Notes: generated by a model from the letters alone, not told the origin. A stretch of DNA of 64,000 bases from Siderastrea siderea (GCA_964030785.1 OZ034968.1:64206899-64270898); one strand, 5' to 3'; counted from the stretch's first letter, positions 11,901 to 25,490 are shown. Made by a program: numbers and translations.

Positions 11901-14900
11901 AACCAGCCGCTAAAGTGTAAACAGCTGACAAACAACAAACGTATTTTCTACAACCATTACTAGAAAATTTCATATTATTTTTTAGAATAACGTTCTTTAA
12001 AATTGTTACAACGCATATGTTACTTTGCTGAGGTGGTGTTTGGCTCAGTCATGAGATTTTGAAGCATATTTAGTTTCCCCGAAGATACTCGGATATGTTC
12101 GATAAAGGTGTTACGCTTTTTATCGGGAAACTTGCTAAAGGAACCCTGAAGAATTTTTAGCCGTCAAAAAAGTTATCAATTTATCCACAACCCCTATTTT
12201 AAAACAGAATTTTTAACAGAAGACAAAATTTAACAGAAGTGAAATGTATAAAATGCCATACATGTACGAAATGAAATTTAACTGATGTAAGCAGAAAATG
12301 GTCTTTTCCCCTCTGGTTCGACATTCCAATGAGTTCTCTTAAACTGTGGGCACAATATTTGGCAAAAAATAATGTCTATCAAAAGGCCACAAAAATCCTG
12401 AAAATACTTAAGATGTTAAAAATTCGAATGTTTCAGCACTGATTAAAATTAGTAAACCGCGCCTGATAACAAAGTGTCAAATATTCTCAGTAAAGTTTTG
12501 AGATTTCATTAGATCACAGATCACACTGATAAACTATATCATAAACTTGCAATTAATCGTCTTTATAGGAAATATTCAAAAAAGGCATACAATAACTACA
12601 CTTTGCTCCAAATTAGAATTAGAGTATAATTTATGTTTCCTGTTTTTCATAGGAAAATTTTGCATTTACTGCTCGGCAGCAGCGTTTCTCGTCGACCACA
12701 GAAATAGAAAATAAAATCAAATGCTGGATTTCTTACTTAGCTTTTCCACAGGGGCTGGATTTTATTAAGTTATCCTAAGTTAAGATGACTCCCAAGTATT
12801 GTTTTTAATAGGCTTTTGTTTTCCAACAATACATAGGAAACATCTCAACCTAGGAGGACTTCTCGAATCCAGCCCCAGGTTTTTTTTTTTTTTCGCTTTT
12901 TGCTTCACATACGTCTACTTTTGTTAGGTTTTTGTTTGTTTGTTAAATACAACCTAAATATCATTGTTTTTCCCCTAAATATGATCAATTATATGTCTAA
13001 TGAAACAAGTTTTATTCTACTCCTGCTGTTTTTCTATGAGCAATAGTCAACTCGGCTGTGCTCTTGGACTAATAGCATTCACTGTCGTCCCCAGAGCCGC
13101 GATCCTTTTGGTCAGCGCCATGGATCGAGAACTCTGGCGGGGGCCGGGATAACGCACAAGCGCAATAGCTGCCCATTTTTGTAACCGATGGTAACCGTTA
13201 TTGTTTCAAATTTCTGAGGCTGAGCAGAAAGTCCGTGATTCGCGGACTTCCTGCTTTCGGACCCCGCCAGAGCTCACGATCCGTGGCGCTGGCCAAAAGG
13301 ATCACAGTTCTGGGGACGAGAATGAATAGCATTTGGACATGTCTTTCTCATCAGGTCCCAGTTCTTCACGAGCTGGATATCTTTATCCGCTGGGTAAATC
13401 ACAATCCAGCGGACAAAGTGTACCCCAACCAATACACTCAATCCGCTGGATAGTGATTTAACTAGTGAGTAAAGTTATCCAGTCTTTGAACAACTGGTGC
13501 CAGGTTAAGATTAAGGATGGTGCCTCTTTTTGTTATTGTGCATAGGTGCTGCGCATTTTGGGCCTGGTCCGAGATGTTTGGGTTTTCTTAAGGAATTTGC
13601 CTGCTTCTACAAAGATACTTTTGCGTGGCTTATGACTATGTGGAAAAAACAGATCTTAGCAAGGGCTATCAGAATCCAAAAAGATATTAAACTGGGGGTA
13701 ACCACGCACTTTTCAGAGATAATTGATCTTAAATTTGGAAAGAAATGGTCATACATTCTTTGTATTTTAAAGCTTTTTTTTAGAATTATGGTTGCTTAAT
13801 TATCTCTGAAAAATGTGTGGTTACCCACATTTTTTTTTCAGATCCCAATAACCTTGCTAAGATCTACTTTCCCTCAATAGTGATAACCTTTGCAAAAATA
13901 CCTCTGGATTAGGAGGCACCGTCCTTAACACAAGTGAGGCTGAATTTCCTGACGCAGAAGAGAAGCATTTCTGTCTAATATAGTACACTTTTAAATCAGA
14001 GGAAAAGAAAGCGACTACCTCCTGTCTGGATCATGACTTATCTGCTTTCCGCGCAGTTAATTAAATCGTTTGGGGTCGTATCACGGGCTTATGTTTGATC
14101 CTTGTCATAGTTTTTAATTAATGTGCTCCTTCGTCTAGTGATACGTCTATACTTTCCTGCTGTCAACTACTGGCTACAGAGATTTACATTAGCGTACACC
14201 TGAATATCTCTTTAGGACTAAAATGCAGTTAACTCACAACTTATCTTTCTTCTGTTGTCACAGTCTCTTTAATTACTAAAAAGTACCAAAGGAACGTGAG
14301 ATATTTACCCCTTATTAAGATTATAATCAACTGAGATCATTTTAGTCTTAAACGATGAGTAGACCACCTCGACGTTTTTCGGTTTAAGGTTCTTTGTCAT
14401 GAGATACTTTAAAACGTAGTCTGCAAAACGAAACTGTCACAAAACAATTAGTCTTTTTTTGTGTAATGATTATGTTTTACATTGAGGGCGTCCTATGCAA
14501 TCCTCAACCATTTTCTAAGCTAGCAGAGCGGTTGTTACTGAACATTTATCTTATTTTGTTATATTTTTGCACTCAAAAATGATGCCTTTCGAATTTTCAA
14601 GTTATGACTGCTTCAATTTTCCTCTTACAAAACAAACTGGCATTATTCAGCTTGGGTAAAACAGATTTTTAAGGGCACTAAAACTGCAATTACGAACATT
14701 ATATTGGGGTGAAAAACTAGAATATAATCTTTTCAGTCGTTCTTATTCGATCTTGACTGTTTTTCGGTAATAATGAGCGAGAACACAAAGTTGCGGTGTT
14801 CAAAATATACAAATTACCAATATTACGATATATTAGAATTCTCTCACTGACAAATCGCAGTAAACAATATTTCATCTGTAACATACAGTGCAACACATAA

Positions 14901-17900
14901 ATGTTTTATACGCAAAGGGGTATGCCCAATTACTTTCAATTATCCCTGAAGAATTCACAGCTTCGAAAATATTTACTCTAAGGCGCCATAATACTTAAGA
15001 ATATCATTTGCCTAGCTGGCTCAATTGTAAGATTTGTACAGTACTATGACAATCGTAGCTTGATTGTTTTACGTTGGAAGAACGTCTATAACGTAACACA
15101 GTCATAAATCAATGGTGTTTCTTAGGTTATCAGTCGAGGTTAATAAAGAAAAACCACATTCTAAAATAATAATTAAACTAAAAAGCCATAACGCACATTC
15201 TCTGACATTCAAAAGTAAACGCAAAAATATTCCATTTTTCAATTTTAAATTTGAACCCAAAGGGCAGTATTTGTGAGAAAATAGATAAAAAGGCAACATC
15301 ATATCTAACACTGTAAATACGGACGTTTTTTTTTTACTTGCAAAACAAAAATCACAATTGTAATCAAATTTCAACTAAAATCACAGAATATGGCATTGGA
15401 TGTGAATTTACGATTTTTCACTTTTTTAGTTCCTGAAGTTTTCGTTTACCAGATAACAAAAGAAATAAACCTCCTTTGATCTAGATCGCATGTGTGATTT
15501 CAAATTCATTTCTCAGAGGCGGCGGTGATATGAATTGGACCTAAAATAACTTTTCTCAGAATTTCCCTGCAGCCGGATGAGCACTATTTTTGTTAAACTA
15601 CTTTCCATTCCATAAATAAGAACAAAATAAGTAAGTGTGATTATAGATAAGCCGGAAACAATTTTTCCTTCTTTGGTGAACGCTCATCATAAAATACGTG
15701 TTCTATAAAAATAAGAATAAAATACAAATTTCATTATCTGCCTTGGCACGAAAGACTTTAACCCTAAAACGAGTGAGGATTTGTCCATTGAAAAGATTTC
15801 AGTTTGAACATAAAGAAATAACAATAACACATTTTTCGTCTTTTAAATCAAATGACAACATGCAACGCACAGTCTCTAATTGTTTTAACCGGTTCATAGA
15901 TGGAAGTACAACAGCGGTGTTTGATGAAAATAAAACCAAGTACAAGTAGGATTTCGCTACTTAGCGGTGTGTTTATAATGAAATTTCTTGGCCGGAGTAA
16001 ACATGATTTTACATTCATGGGTTGAATGTCTGTATTTAAGCAAGGATCAACTGAGAAAACCTAATTTACATTCATGCTAATACAGCGATAACGAAGGTGT
16101 TAATGCGAACGGTTTTTACGCCGCTTAAAGAAAAGGCCTACTTGATAATTCTTTTCTTTTCTTTTAAGGAAACGAACCGACAAGCGAATCTCCGAAATGT
16201 ATTCTTTGTTTCTCTGTCAGAAGTGTATTAAAACAAAGAAAACTCACTTAAAATACGAAGTTTTAAACGAGTTCGTTTCACTTCTTTGAACAAAAATTTG
16301 AAGATTTCATGAAAATAAATTTTGATTCTCCACTCTCTTCACTTACGTAAACGGACTTTGTTTCAAAGACGACCGATTGAGGAAAAACCATTCGTTCGTT
16401 TAATTTAAGGATTTTTAAGACAATATATAAGCTCTACATATATCCTTCACATGATAGCGTGTTTTATTCTAAAGCAACCCAGTGCGGAAAAACCATTCAA
16501 ACGTTAAATTTAAGATAGAAACTAGATATAGTTTATACAGTTTCTTCAGCGTTGTCTACAAAAGAGAGAAACGGAAAAGAAATAGTATTTCTGAAAGTAT
16601 TGTGTGTGCATGTTAATGCCTTCCTTTGAGAAATTCATCGAAAACCGAAAACACGTTAAAGTACATTTAAGCGTGGATTTGGCAGCTGACTTCCCATTAC
16701 TGAGAACAATTTTTCACTATTTTCATTTTTGTTTATAGTAAACATAGATCACTCGAACACCGCAAAGAGAACGAACACCAAGATTTCAATGGACGAAATA
16801 TATTCATCATAAAAATACGCGCGAATTAGCTAATCGAGGGCAGGGCCCGATTCTCTCTAGGCAACAACAAAAAGCACAAGAAAAAATATCCAGATTTATT
16901 TGATCGGAAGTAAGAGAATATGGTCCTGTAACAAATTGGTTCTCAGGCACACTTTTCCAGTGTTATTATTTCCTTCGGCGCCAAATGTTTCTAGCTAAAT
17001 GAACTCAATTTGAAATTTGAATTCACGACCAGATTTCCCAAAATTTCAAAAGGAAAGGACGTGTTCTTCGCTTGACATTTCGAAATATTCGTGCCTTTGT
17101 CTACCGGAGAGAAACACGAAACATTTTTAAGTTAAAAAAAGAGTATTTTTTAATAACATCGCTCTGATTTTCGTTTTTTGTTTATCTCTAGTCACAAAGA
17201 CGACTTTTTGCTGAACAAATTGAAATTGCTTTTTATCGAATAGATTTGCTTTCCTCATATTGTTTGATTATGCCCAGTTTTACCTTCTTAATCACCCATG
17301 TCATAAAGAAACCCTTTTCTACCGGGACGAGAAGGTACAGCTGCTTTTTAAATAAATATACACTTTCTATCTGACGGAAAGTTTCTCCAACCGGAACGAA
17401 GGAAACCCTTGACTGTTTCGTTTTATTTTGGTGCAGTTTTTAGATTCAGAGCATGCAAAGATGGTCAGTTCGCCATAATTCCCTTTGAATGAGGGCACAA
17501 CATTTTCGTGGCTAGAATAAAATATTCATTTGTCAGTAATTTCTATTTCGATAGAAATGACAGATTCACGTTTTGAATAGGCAAGGCTCAATTTTTTATT
17601 TACTCGCTCGAAAATAGGCATTTAATGATATCCTTTCTAATTGAGCTTCGTCCACTGTTCTCTGCCGATACCGAAAAGTTCAAAACCTTGATTTTGTTTC
17701 GCTTGGTCGAAATTGGATTTTGTCAAGCAGTGATAGAAATAAATGAACCGCTAAGCTTTCATTGTTATTTTGTCGTCTTCTATGCTATAAGTTCATAATC
17801 TTTTGATCACTGTTTTGCATAATATAGCGGAGCACAGCTTGTGTTAAGAACATTGTGCTTCGCTGCGAAATTAATTCTCGAAAAGCAAGCCGTGATGTGT

Positions 17901-19010
17901 TTTAGTTTAAAAAATTACAAAACAGGGTGATTTGGTAGTTTTCGCCTCAGTGAAATGCCCCATTTTTGTGTTATAGCTAATGAATTCAACGAAAGAACAA
18001 CCCTTGAAACAAAACAAACTGCTCGCGTCCGACGAGCATCGGAAACTTAATTTTGAATATTCATGTTCAATACAACATTTCGCTCCAAGGTTTTTTTCTT
18101 ATAATTATTTTTTATTCGCAACAAAAAGAGGCAGGATTTGAATCAATCGTTAAAAAAATTCTTTAGAACAGTGAGCATATTTTTCGGTAAAATGCTTGGA
18201 AATTAATAAGTTTATATCAACCAAAAGGCAAACTAGAAATTCGATTTTGCGAAGTTTTGCCGCCAAGTTTGACAGCGGTAAATCACGCTCCAGAGCTTCA
18301 ATTGAAGTTACGGGTCAACGATCGAATATTCCGCTTACTAGCAACCAGAAATCTAAAAGCAAACATTCAACCAAAATAAACTCTCTGTGTTGGGCTTTAT
18401 AGTTTACGAACCTGACCGAGAAGCTTAAGATGTTTCGCTCCCCACTAGGCGAAAAATATACGAAATAGATACGCTAGCGATGATGTTAGTAAGGAAAGAA
18501 TTTGAATTCCAAGAGCTCTAAGTTTCTCAGGCATCTTAATGGTACACCGCAAACTAATGTCGCCGTGTACCAGCAACTGTATTCCCTGGACCAGAAGGCA
18601 ACGAGATAATGTAAACGCGGCGCTTACGCAAACATTGATATGTATATTCCACGCTGTAAAATTCAGCAAATATTCTACTCACCGATCGTGGTTACGACTG
18701 TCCCGGTAAAGAACAACGACCCAGCGAAGCTCCATCGATCATAGCCAACATCGAAATACCCATCGTCGATGGCCTTCGAAATTTCTTCGAATAGGTGATT
18801 CATTTCTTCGTCCGAAATGTTGTACTTCTGTTTCATTTGTTGTTGTACTTTGTCAAAGTGATGTATTTCCTTATGTTCCGCTCCGGATTCGATCGTTTGG
18901 AACACTGCTGCACCAAATAGCAGATAAACAAGGAATAAGGTTGTTCGTAAAACGAGATTTTTTGTTGGGCCTTTCAGCGCCCTCAGGAAGTTTAAAAAGA
19001 AAACCCCCAT
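8982..19010 (-). CDS. Two-pore-domain potassium channel (K2P-A), two exons
   Basis: Exon 1 is 19010-18683 (ATG at 19010, preceded by an in-frame TAA at 19013-19011; donor GTGAGT). Exon 2 is 9583-8982 (acceptor CTCAG, TAA stop). The product is 309 aa. Visible order: TM1 about 19-41; cap helices with glycosylation site N64-I-S; pore 1 ending TTIGYG at 107-112; TM2 about 121-147; TM3 about 170-192; pore 2 with STIGFGDY at 213-220; TM4 about 235-262; then a short acidic/lysine-rich tail. Two such subunits form one K+-selective background channel in the plasma membrane. No cysteine lies in the cap region. The residue after GYG is Lys113, where K2P-B and K2P-C have His. The intron splits the first glycine codon of GYG (phase 1). 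Subfamily is not settled. Confidence 0.93.
10285..10800 (-). repeat. Dispersed repeat of about 0.5 kb, copy A (in K2P-A intron)
   Basis: Read on the minus strand this matches 34459-34939 over its whole length with scattered substitutions. Shared phrases include TTGTACCT, GGGCGGCCAAAATT, GCTGGTAATAAAC and ACATGTCCTC. Copy A is 35 bp longer than copy B, exactly the size of the 29-bp insertion plus 6-bp duplication at 10632-10666. Family not recognised; open frames in it are not convincing. Confidence 0.8.
10632..10660. mobile_element. 29-bp insertion made of two transposon ends, 6-bp TSD
   Basis: The insert is flanked by GCCCAA at 10626-10631 and 10661-10666 and contains the perfect palindrome of GGAGCCATAATC with its reverse complement (10635-10658). 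The same arm forms the ends of the elements at 36671-40387 and 37841-39566. The homologous repeat copy at 34459-34939 has a single uninterrupted site (TTGGAC, 34593-34598). Confidence 0.8.
10801..13076. other. K2P-A intron, no further element recognised
   Basis: AT-rich intronic sequence. A small hairpin ACCCCGCCGTCAGAACGGGGT lies at about 10907-10927. No gene is supported. Confidence 0.4.
13077..13327. mobile_element. Inverted-repeat MITE
   Basis: The arm TCGTCCCCAGAG followed by CGATCCTTTTGGTCAGCGCC (left, about 13086-13143) is repeated inverted at about 13262-13320, ending TCTGGGGACGA. A diverged partial relative (CGCGATCCTTTGGTCTGCGCC) lies at about 45928-46010. Confidence 0.7.
13345..13460. 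repeat. ATCCGCTGGAT inverted-repeat fragment
   Basis: Repeated inverted phrases (TATCCGCTGG, ATCCAGCGGA, ATCCGCTGGATAGTG) suggest a degraded short DNA element. Boundaries are unclear. Confidence 0.5.
13511..13928. mobile_element. TTAA-flanked MITE with GGACGGTGCCTC ends
   Basis: TTAA-GGATGGTGCCTC at the left (13511-13526) faces GAGGCACCGTCC-TTAA at the right (13913-13928). An inner pair, GGTAACCACGCACTTTTCAG (13697-13716) and its inverted copy near 13807-13830, gives a second stem. The 89-codon plus-strand frame here has no recognisable domain. Confidence 0.75.
13929..18682. other. K2P-A intron, 5' part, AT-rich
   Basis: About 4.7 kb of AT-rich intron with no recognised repeat, RNA or coding exon. 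It is unusually plain compared with the rest of the window. Confidence 0.4.
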
Positions 19011-19161
19011 TTAGCGAGGGAGCGAGGACCGAAGCTCTAAGCGCTAGCGGTCGTTTCGGGTCGTGGCTGTTTGTGACTGATAGCCGTATGTGTCAAACAT
19101 GCTCTTTTCTCTCCTACCGGAGGTGGGTACTATTGTCCACAATCGTTACCCGATAAGCTTG

Positions 19162-19169
19162 TGACGTCA
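19162..19169. promoter_or_regulatory. Consensus CRE (TGACGTCA) upstream of K2P-A
   Basis: A full palindromic CREB/ATF site lies about 152 bp upstream of the K2P-A start codon. Position favours a promoter role; an 8-mer can also occur by chance. Confidence 0.4.
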
Positions 19170-22100
19170 CACCTGGCAATATTGTTAAGGAGCAAAGAAT
19201 GAATGGCTTGATTAGAGGATATTGTATTAGCAAATTCGGTATATGCCACAATGCATTGTTAGGAATTGTACATAAACACAAATAATTGGTAACGCGCGGG
19301 CAACTCAGCCGTATAGCGCGGGAAAATGAGCGTAAGCGTCAAGCTAGTGAGCGCGCGCCGAATAAAACATGACATTCAAGCTTTTAAGATTGCTTGAGCG
19401 TTGATCACTCGCTTGCCAAAACAAGCAACATGAAGCCCTGAGCTTCTATTGTTATTAAATTCACCATATAAGGCAAGTGCAATCATTTTGCACAAGGGGA
19501 TTTCCGCAATGAAGGAAATTTATCATACAACCCAAGTTCCGGTGCTTTGATCTCTATGCAAATTAACGTCGCTTGTCGTTTAGGCCTATAATTTTCTTTC
19601 GTGCGAGCACTTGCCTTTTTTAGTTTATTTTATTTTGTCTTTTAGCGTTGACAGTAAATTATGAAGATTCACTGGCGAAATTGTCACCGGTATTTCACAA
19701 AGGTTGAATTTTAAGGGCACCATACAGTTTGCAAGACAAAGAAAAAAAAAAGAATCGTCTGTGACAGCTGTCGTGGAAGAACTGAGAAAGGTGAAGCAAA
19801 GAAGTACAAAATTACAAAATAAAATGTTTAGAAAACATATCCTTTTATTTTTAGAACAGCGACAAAAATCGGGTGTTTTTCAACCATACTTATTAAATTT
19901 ACAACAGTCTCTGGGTTACTGTCCCAAATCCATATTTTAGCCATTAAATGCCATTTGAAAAAGACTTTCTTATTTTTAAATGGATAAAAACACAAGGTTA
20001 TTTGTTTTTGCCCTGATGGGAAATCTGTTGTCCATTTCTTCGAAGGACAAACTAAATTTTCAGGTGTTTATCGATTTTGAAGAAAACAAGTAAATACGCG
20101 GCAATAGACGAATGCTTATTCTTTCAAACGTGGTTTATTTCGAGAAAATTTGCCTCTCTTATTTAACATGTCATGCGAATTGTAATCAAAAAAGCCTTAA
20201 ATCATTTGCGCCGACTCGTTTATTAATTTTTCATAAAAACCCGAAAAGCGTAGCGTTGTGGTTTAACTAGCATGAAGGAAAATAGAATTGGTCTTGTAAA
20301 GAAAAGAAAAATTACAAGTCATGATTTTGTGTTTTCACTGAGAATAGAAAGAGCTGTCTTCAATTTGACAAATAAATGTCAAGATTTTTTGTTTATTCCG
20401 CTCGCCCTGACTGTCCATCTTCCATCCAATTTGGTTCGATTCGCTGCTACGTCTTCTCAACAAGAAGATATTTGTATTAGGGCTCGAAGAAGAAGATCCT
20501 TTATTTACACATGTTGTTTCCTTTTATTCTACCCACATGAAACGTGACTTCAGAGCGAGCGTTCAAATTGATAATACTGACATCTTCTTTGCCTTTAGGT
20601 GGAAATCAAAGTTTATTATTCTGAATACGTTTCCTCCAATTTTTAAGACATTTTAATTTTGATACGGACTGAAAAAAGTAACGTTAAAAATCAGCCTGCA
20701 AAATCATTAACCCATTTACTAGTTGAGAATCAGTCCAAGGTAAAATTTTCGATAACATTAAAGGATAAAGACGAAATTGTATGTATATTATCGTTTTGCT
20801 ATTTTATTTCCATCAAAATGCAGACGAAAGAAGATGGTTTCATTTGTGCTATAAATCCATTAAAGAACTTCTCACACATAGTGGAATTTGATTTATTATC
20901 GAGCGAGAGCACTCCGTCTTATCAAAAAAATTAATTGAAATTCCTTTCTGTTAGTGTTTCTTAATGAACTTGTTGTTAGTTATTCCCATTTCAAGATTTA
21001 TTAATTTTGCGGCTTTTGGTGATAAACAACATTTGTTATTGAACATTCTTTCCAAAAAGGATTTATAAATCCTAGCAACCAACTAAAATAGATTTTACTA
21101 TTTTTAGTCTCTTCAGTTTAAGATTTTTCGATAACTTTTTCTTCGGCTTTCATCACGGTTTAAAGCAAATTTACTTGAATATCGTCAAAGTGAAAACAAT
21201 TCACGGAAAATGTATTTTCCAGAAGCTTTTTAAAATGATGCTTTTTGTTCTTTTCAGCGTGCTATGACCCAAGCTGTTTTGCAATGAAAACAAAGATTTG
21301 GCCCTTTAAAGAGCACGTCTATGTTACTCCGTCGCCCACAATTTGCAAATTAAACTGAATTCAGCCATTGTGCCTCAGACAATAAATGAAGGTTTTGAAT
21401 TGAAAAACTTTCAGTTAATTGCACAACAAGAATTTAAAATTACTCATGGGTTCAGGAATAAAAAGAGTTAATTTCCGTGGGAAACGCTACTGTCTTCGAG
21501 TGTGACGCACGAATCTTCATGTTCAAAAAACATTCCGAGTATGCACCAAACACGAATTTCTAGAAAAAAAAATAAAGTATTGTTTCTTCTTTGGTTTCTA
21601 TAATGTGGCCTCGCGAGGAACATTATTTTAAACAGCGTGTTTTAAAGTGAAAAACATCAAATGAACATGTCATACAGAAGTATTCAGAACTCAGAGGAAA
21701 ATATCAGATTTTAAGTGCCAATGAAAACTTGAATGCCAAACATGTACACGGAAATGACTTGATTTTAGCGGCTTCGTATAGATAACGATACATTTTTAAG
21801 TTCAACCTCGATTGCACAAAAATTTCGTTAAGTGAACATTTCACCTTTTAAAAGAGATTTTTAGATAATCGTTACTGAAACTCTATGGTCTTCAACCCGA
21901 GATAAATTAATATTACCAGCGGTTATTTTCCGCTTTTTGCAAAGCTTTTATTTTACGGAGGTTTTAGTGAAACAATCCATTATCCTCATCTAAATGTTGA
22001 AATTATTTTATACGCAAAGGCCCCATAATGACCAATAAAAGAAGCTGGAAAAACAATACACGAAAAATCATTCCCACGCAACAGCTGTCAGCAAATTGAT

Positions 22101-23822
22101 CACAAATCAAATTTCTGTCACATAACAACTTATCCCTTGCTAAAGAAACAACGCTGTTTTAAAAACATAAATCTTCAGTTTGGACTCCCCGCTGTGAAGG
22201 CAAAACGTTTGCTTCCTTTTTTCGGAAAAAAGGAAAAGTTGATTTTCTAATTTTTCCATAACTTGTATAGATGATTCTCTTCTGTAGTGACTGCTAAATC
22301 CCTCGAAGGTCGATTCTAGACATGCATATTAGATTTAATCTGCGGTCCATAAATTCTTTATCAGGCTCTTATTTTTCATGGATTTACTGGCCAACATAGA
22401 ACCACTTTCAGTTCAGGCCATAAAACACTTAAGATTGCAGGGGGGAAACAATGTAAAATAGTTAATCAGATTACATTTCATTCGCTAAATATCATTGATT
22501 TCGATTGGTTTCGATTGGTAGAATAGTTCTAAGAGCTACCTGAATATATGTACCACAGTTACAATCAATAGAATTCATGAAATTTTATTTCAAAACGCTA
22601 ACTGCCAATCCTAACTCTGATTCCCCTGATTTAGTTATTTTGGAAATTAGAGATAAAAACCTGAAGACGTCTTAGAAGGCCTGAAATTTATGCTGTTCCC
22701 TTTTAAGCTTCGTTTTTTTTTTTTATCTTTTGTTTTCTCGAATCCTCTCTTCATCTATGTTTTCTTTTTCAGTTCTTCAAATTTCCGATCAAACCCGAAT
22801 AGTTGTAAAATAAACAACATCTACCGGGATGCACGCACGCACAACTAACATAACTGCTACATTTTCCCCACAACTTAATTAGTCCCCGACGGTTTTCATC
22901 TTAGCAGTCAGGTTTCAGGGGACTACTCGAGGGACCTCGTTTTTCACGCGGGAATTTTGCTGTTTCGAGGTCGAACAGGGGACTGGGTTGAGTAGCAAAT
23001 TCAAGCCAATTGACAAATGAAACTCATCACAGGAAAGACCACGTTACGGTTAGCTATTCTACTAAATTTGGTAATATTCAGTTTCATGGTAACCAACTGC
23101 AAGTCGTGAGGCTTCGAACATGTCCTAAAATCCACTTAACGGTTAATTATGAGAGAGCGTTCCCAGTTTCAGTTTGTTTTTAGGTACTCCCTGAATCCAC
23201 CCATATGGCCCACTGTTCAGTAATGAAAGAATGCAAAATTGACAATTGTATGAGCCACGTTTTTCTCTATTGTTCTTTACATAGGTATTTGATTGTTATT
23301 AGCATACCGACGATCGAGGTTCGTAAATCTCTCCAATCACCGGCAAACATGGCAGTTACAAAAGTGATCCGCAGTACAGTGTGAGTGCAGGCGCAAGAGA
23401 CAAGAAACCCCTCTTACGTTTTTAACGTCTGCACTTACGTCGCTCAGCGGACTCCCCTCCCCAGAATTCCCCTTGAGTCTCTGCGAAGAAGAGAAACTCG
23501 ACAATATCCCCCGCTTGAACTGGAAATGGCTAATAAACTCATGGAAGAAAGCTGAAAAAAGGGACACAACAAGCGGGTCGCTTAAACAATGCAGAATCAT
23601 ATAATTGTATTTACTCAATGAGATATTTCAAATTTATTAGGAGCTTTTGTACCCCTTATCATGACAAAACTCACCCTCATTGCAACTTTCTTACTTTTCA
23701 AATTTACCATCCTTTTTCAAATTAACCGTTCTTCTCCTGATTTACCATCACACACGACACTTTCACATTGGCGATCCTGCAGTATGCAGGATGAACCTAG
23801 TAAATATGACTTAGCTTTCCAC
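19170..23822. other. Intergenic between K2P-A and the sulfotransferase
   Basis: No gene or RNA supported. It is mostly AT-rich. At 23337-23480 the wording is GC-richer and looks like a dispersed repeat, but no second copy is present here to prove it. Confidence 0.4.
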
Positions 23823-23900
23823 GAGTCTCCCAGTAGTTCAGTGGTTAGAGCGTCCTACCGGTGTACTGGAGGTCATGGGTTTGATTTCCGTTGGAAACTC
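23823..23900 (+). pseudogene. tRNA-derived pseudogene or SINE head (Thr-like)
   Basis: It shows an imperfect 7-bp acceptor stem (GAGTCTC/GAAACTC), a D-arm/box A region (TAGTTCAGTGGTTAGAGCG), a degenerate anticodon arm, and a T-arm/box B ATGGG-TTTGATT-TCCGT. A T6 run at about 23905-23910 could end Pol III transcription. Mismatches in the anticodon stem and no U at position 33 argue against a working tRNA. Confidence 0.6.
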
Positions 23901-24221
23901 AGACTTTTTTCTTTGTTTACACTTGTAACAGACTAAATATTACATCTTTCTTTTTATTTCGTCACCGAGCTTAAGAATTAACAATTTTGTGATCTAAATT
24001 GATTTTATATTCAGTTCGACCGTTTGAATTGTTCTGATTGTCATTTGTCAATAGTTTTGTGGTTTGAATTTGACCGCCTAGAGAGATCTGGATCATTACT
24101 TTTACGGCAAACAGCAAACGTCAGATCCCCGTTACATTTCCTCAAAACAATTAATAACTGTTAGTAAGTAAATGAGTGTAATGACAGAATGATTTAACTG
24201 AGAAAGATCACCTTTGAAGCT

Positions 24222-24507
24222 ACAACCAGTGACTCAAGTCGTTGAAACACCCTCCCCTCCTTCCCCTATTCAATGTTGCATAGTGTTGTGAGCGCTGGTC
24301 TTCATCAATTTGGTTGAAACATTTTTCCAACATTGCCCAGTGGGAGAGGGAAGGAGACACAATTGTACCGACAGTGTTTCAACAAAGGGACACTGATTGT
24401 ATCGAACGGAAAAGGCTTTAATTACGTGTCACGGCATACAGGTCTTTGATCGCAAACGACTTCTTGAAAATTGACAAGTATATATGGTTGGGAAAAAATG
24501 CGTGTTG
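24222..24507. repeat. 286-bp duplicated segment, copy 1
   Basis: Matches 25491-25776 in the same orientation with the same length and two differences seen by eye. It contains CAATGTTGCATAGTGTTG and CCAACATTGCCCAGTGGGAG, so a MITE is carried inside the duplicated block. Confidence 0.9.
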
Positions 24508-25490
24508 TCTCAGACGGCTCTGAAGTTTTCCAAAATTGAGAGAGGAGAAGCCAAACCTTTCGTTTACGCCTAAAACACAGAAAACTGGCACTGGCTACAG
24601 ACCAACATGTATCGGTGAAGAGAGGACACCAAAATCACCCCCATACAACTGCGTTTAACCATTTTGCTAGATGTCGAAGCCTTAAGCCAACAGAAAACGC
24701 TTATCATTTGATGTGATGCGATGTGGCAAGAAAAGCAGCGTTTGAAAATTCCAAAATAAGATATGCACAGCGCTAAATCAAATAGCATCACCAACTTTAG
24801 GCGGCTTGTAAAATACCGGAGTAAACGGAGGCGCCATACTTATACTCCAGCAGACACTAAAATCCAGCTCAAATTATTCCTCACGCTTTTTTCAGAACAG
24901 CGCAATGCCTTTTTTGCACCGGTCTCATATAAAATAAACGAAACGAGCTATTTCTACTACGATCTGGACATAAGAATCAAAGAGCTGAGGACATTTGCGG
25001 CGCGTGTTTACGGGTTACCAATGTAACCCGTCAAAATTTAAAAATAGATGTAACCAGATAACTTTTTAGCAAGTCCACGGGTTACAATGGTAACCCGATG
25101 TAAATTATAAACCATTGTAAAAGAAACCACATAACTAGCTTGTTTCATATAGCACTACAGTTCCTTCAGAAGACTGTTCTTCTTGTGGGTTTTTAAGTTT
25201 GCTTTGTTCAAGTGCGCTTTTAAGCCGGCAAAAAACTGCTCTGGAAGCACATGTGATGTAACGCGCTACGGGAAGCTAAAATTATTGTTGTTGACGCATT
25301 TTAACTGCTGAATACTTTTTTAAGGAGCCTACCATTCAAAGAGGAAAACAGTGCATGCTCAGTGAAGATATCTGTAGGGATAGCGCAGGCAAAATAGGCT
25401 TCAACGTATGACTTGATTTTAGCAGTCGTTTAGAAATATCACGCAATTTCATAATTAATTTCAAAGATAGATGATACTTTTAAATCATAT
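24508..25490. other. Spacer between duplicated segments
   Basis: About 1 kb, no recognised gene. It contains two 20-bp palindromes of the same wording: CGGGTTACCAATGTAACCCG (25011-25030) and CGGGTTACAATGGTAACCCG (25078-25097). Confidence 0.5.

Noticed and set aside
23823..23900. Functional tRNA-Thr
   Set aside because: The anticodon stem has mismatches and position 33 is not U; it fits a tRNA-derived repeat better.
24763..25026. 87-codon frame between the duplicated segments
   Set aside because: No recognisable domain, and its end runs into the first 20-bp palindrome. Codon content gives no support.
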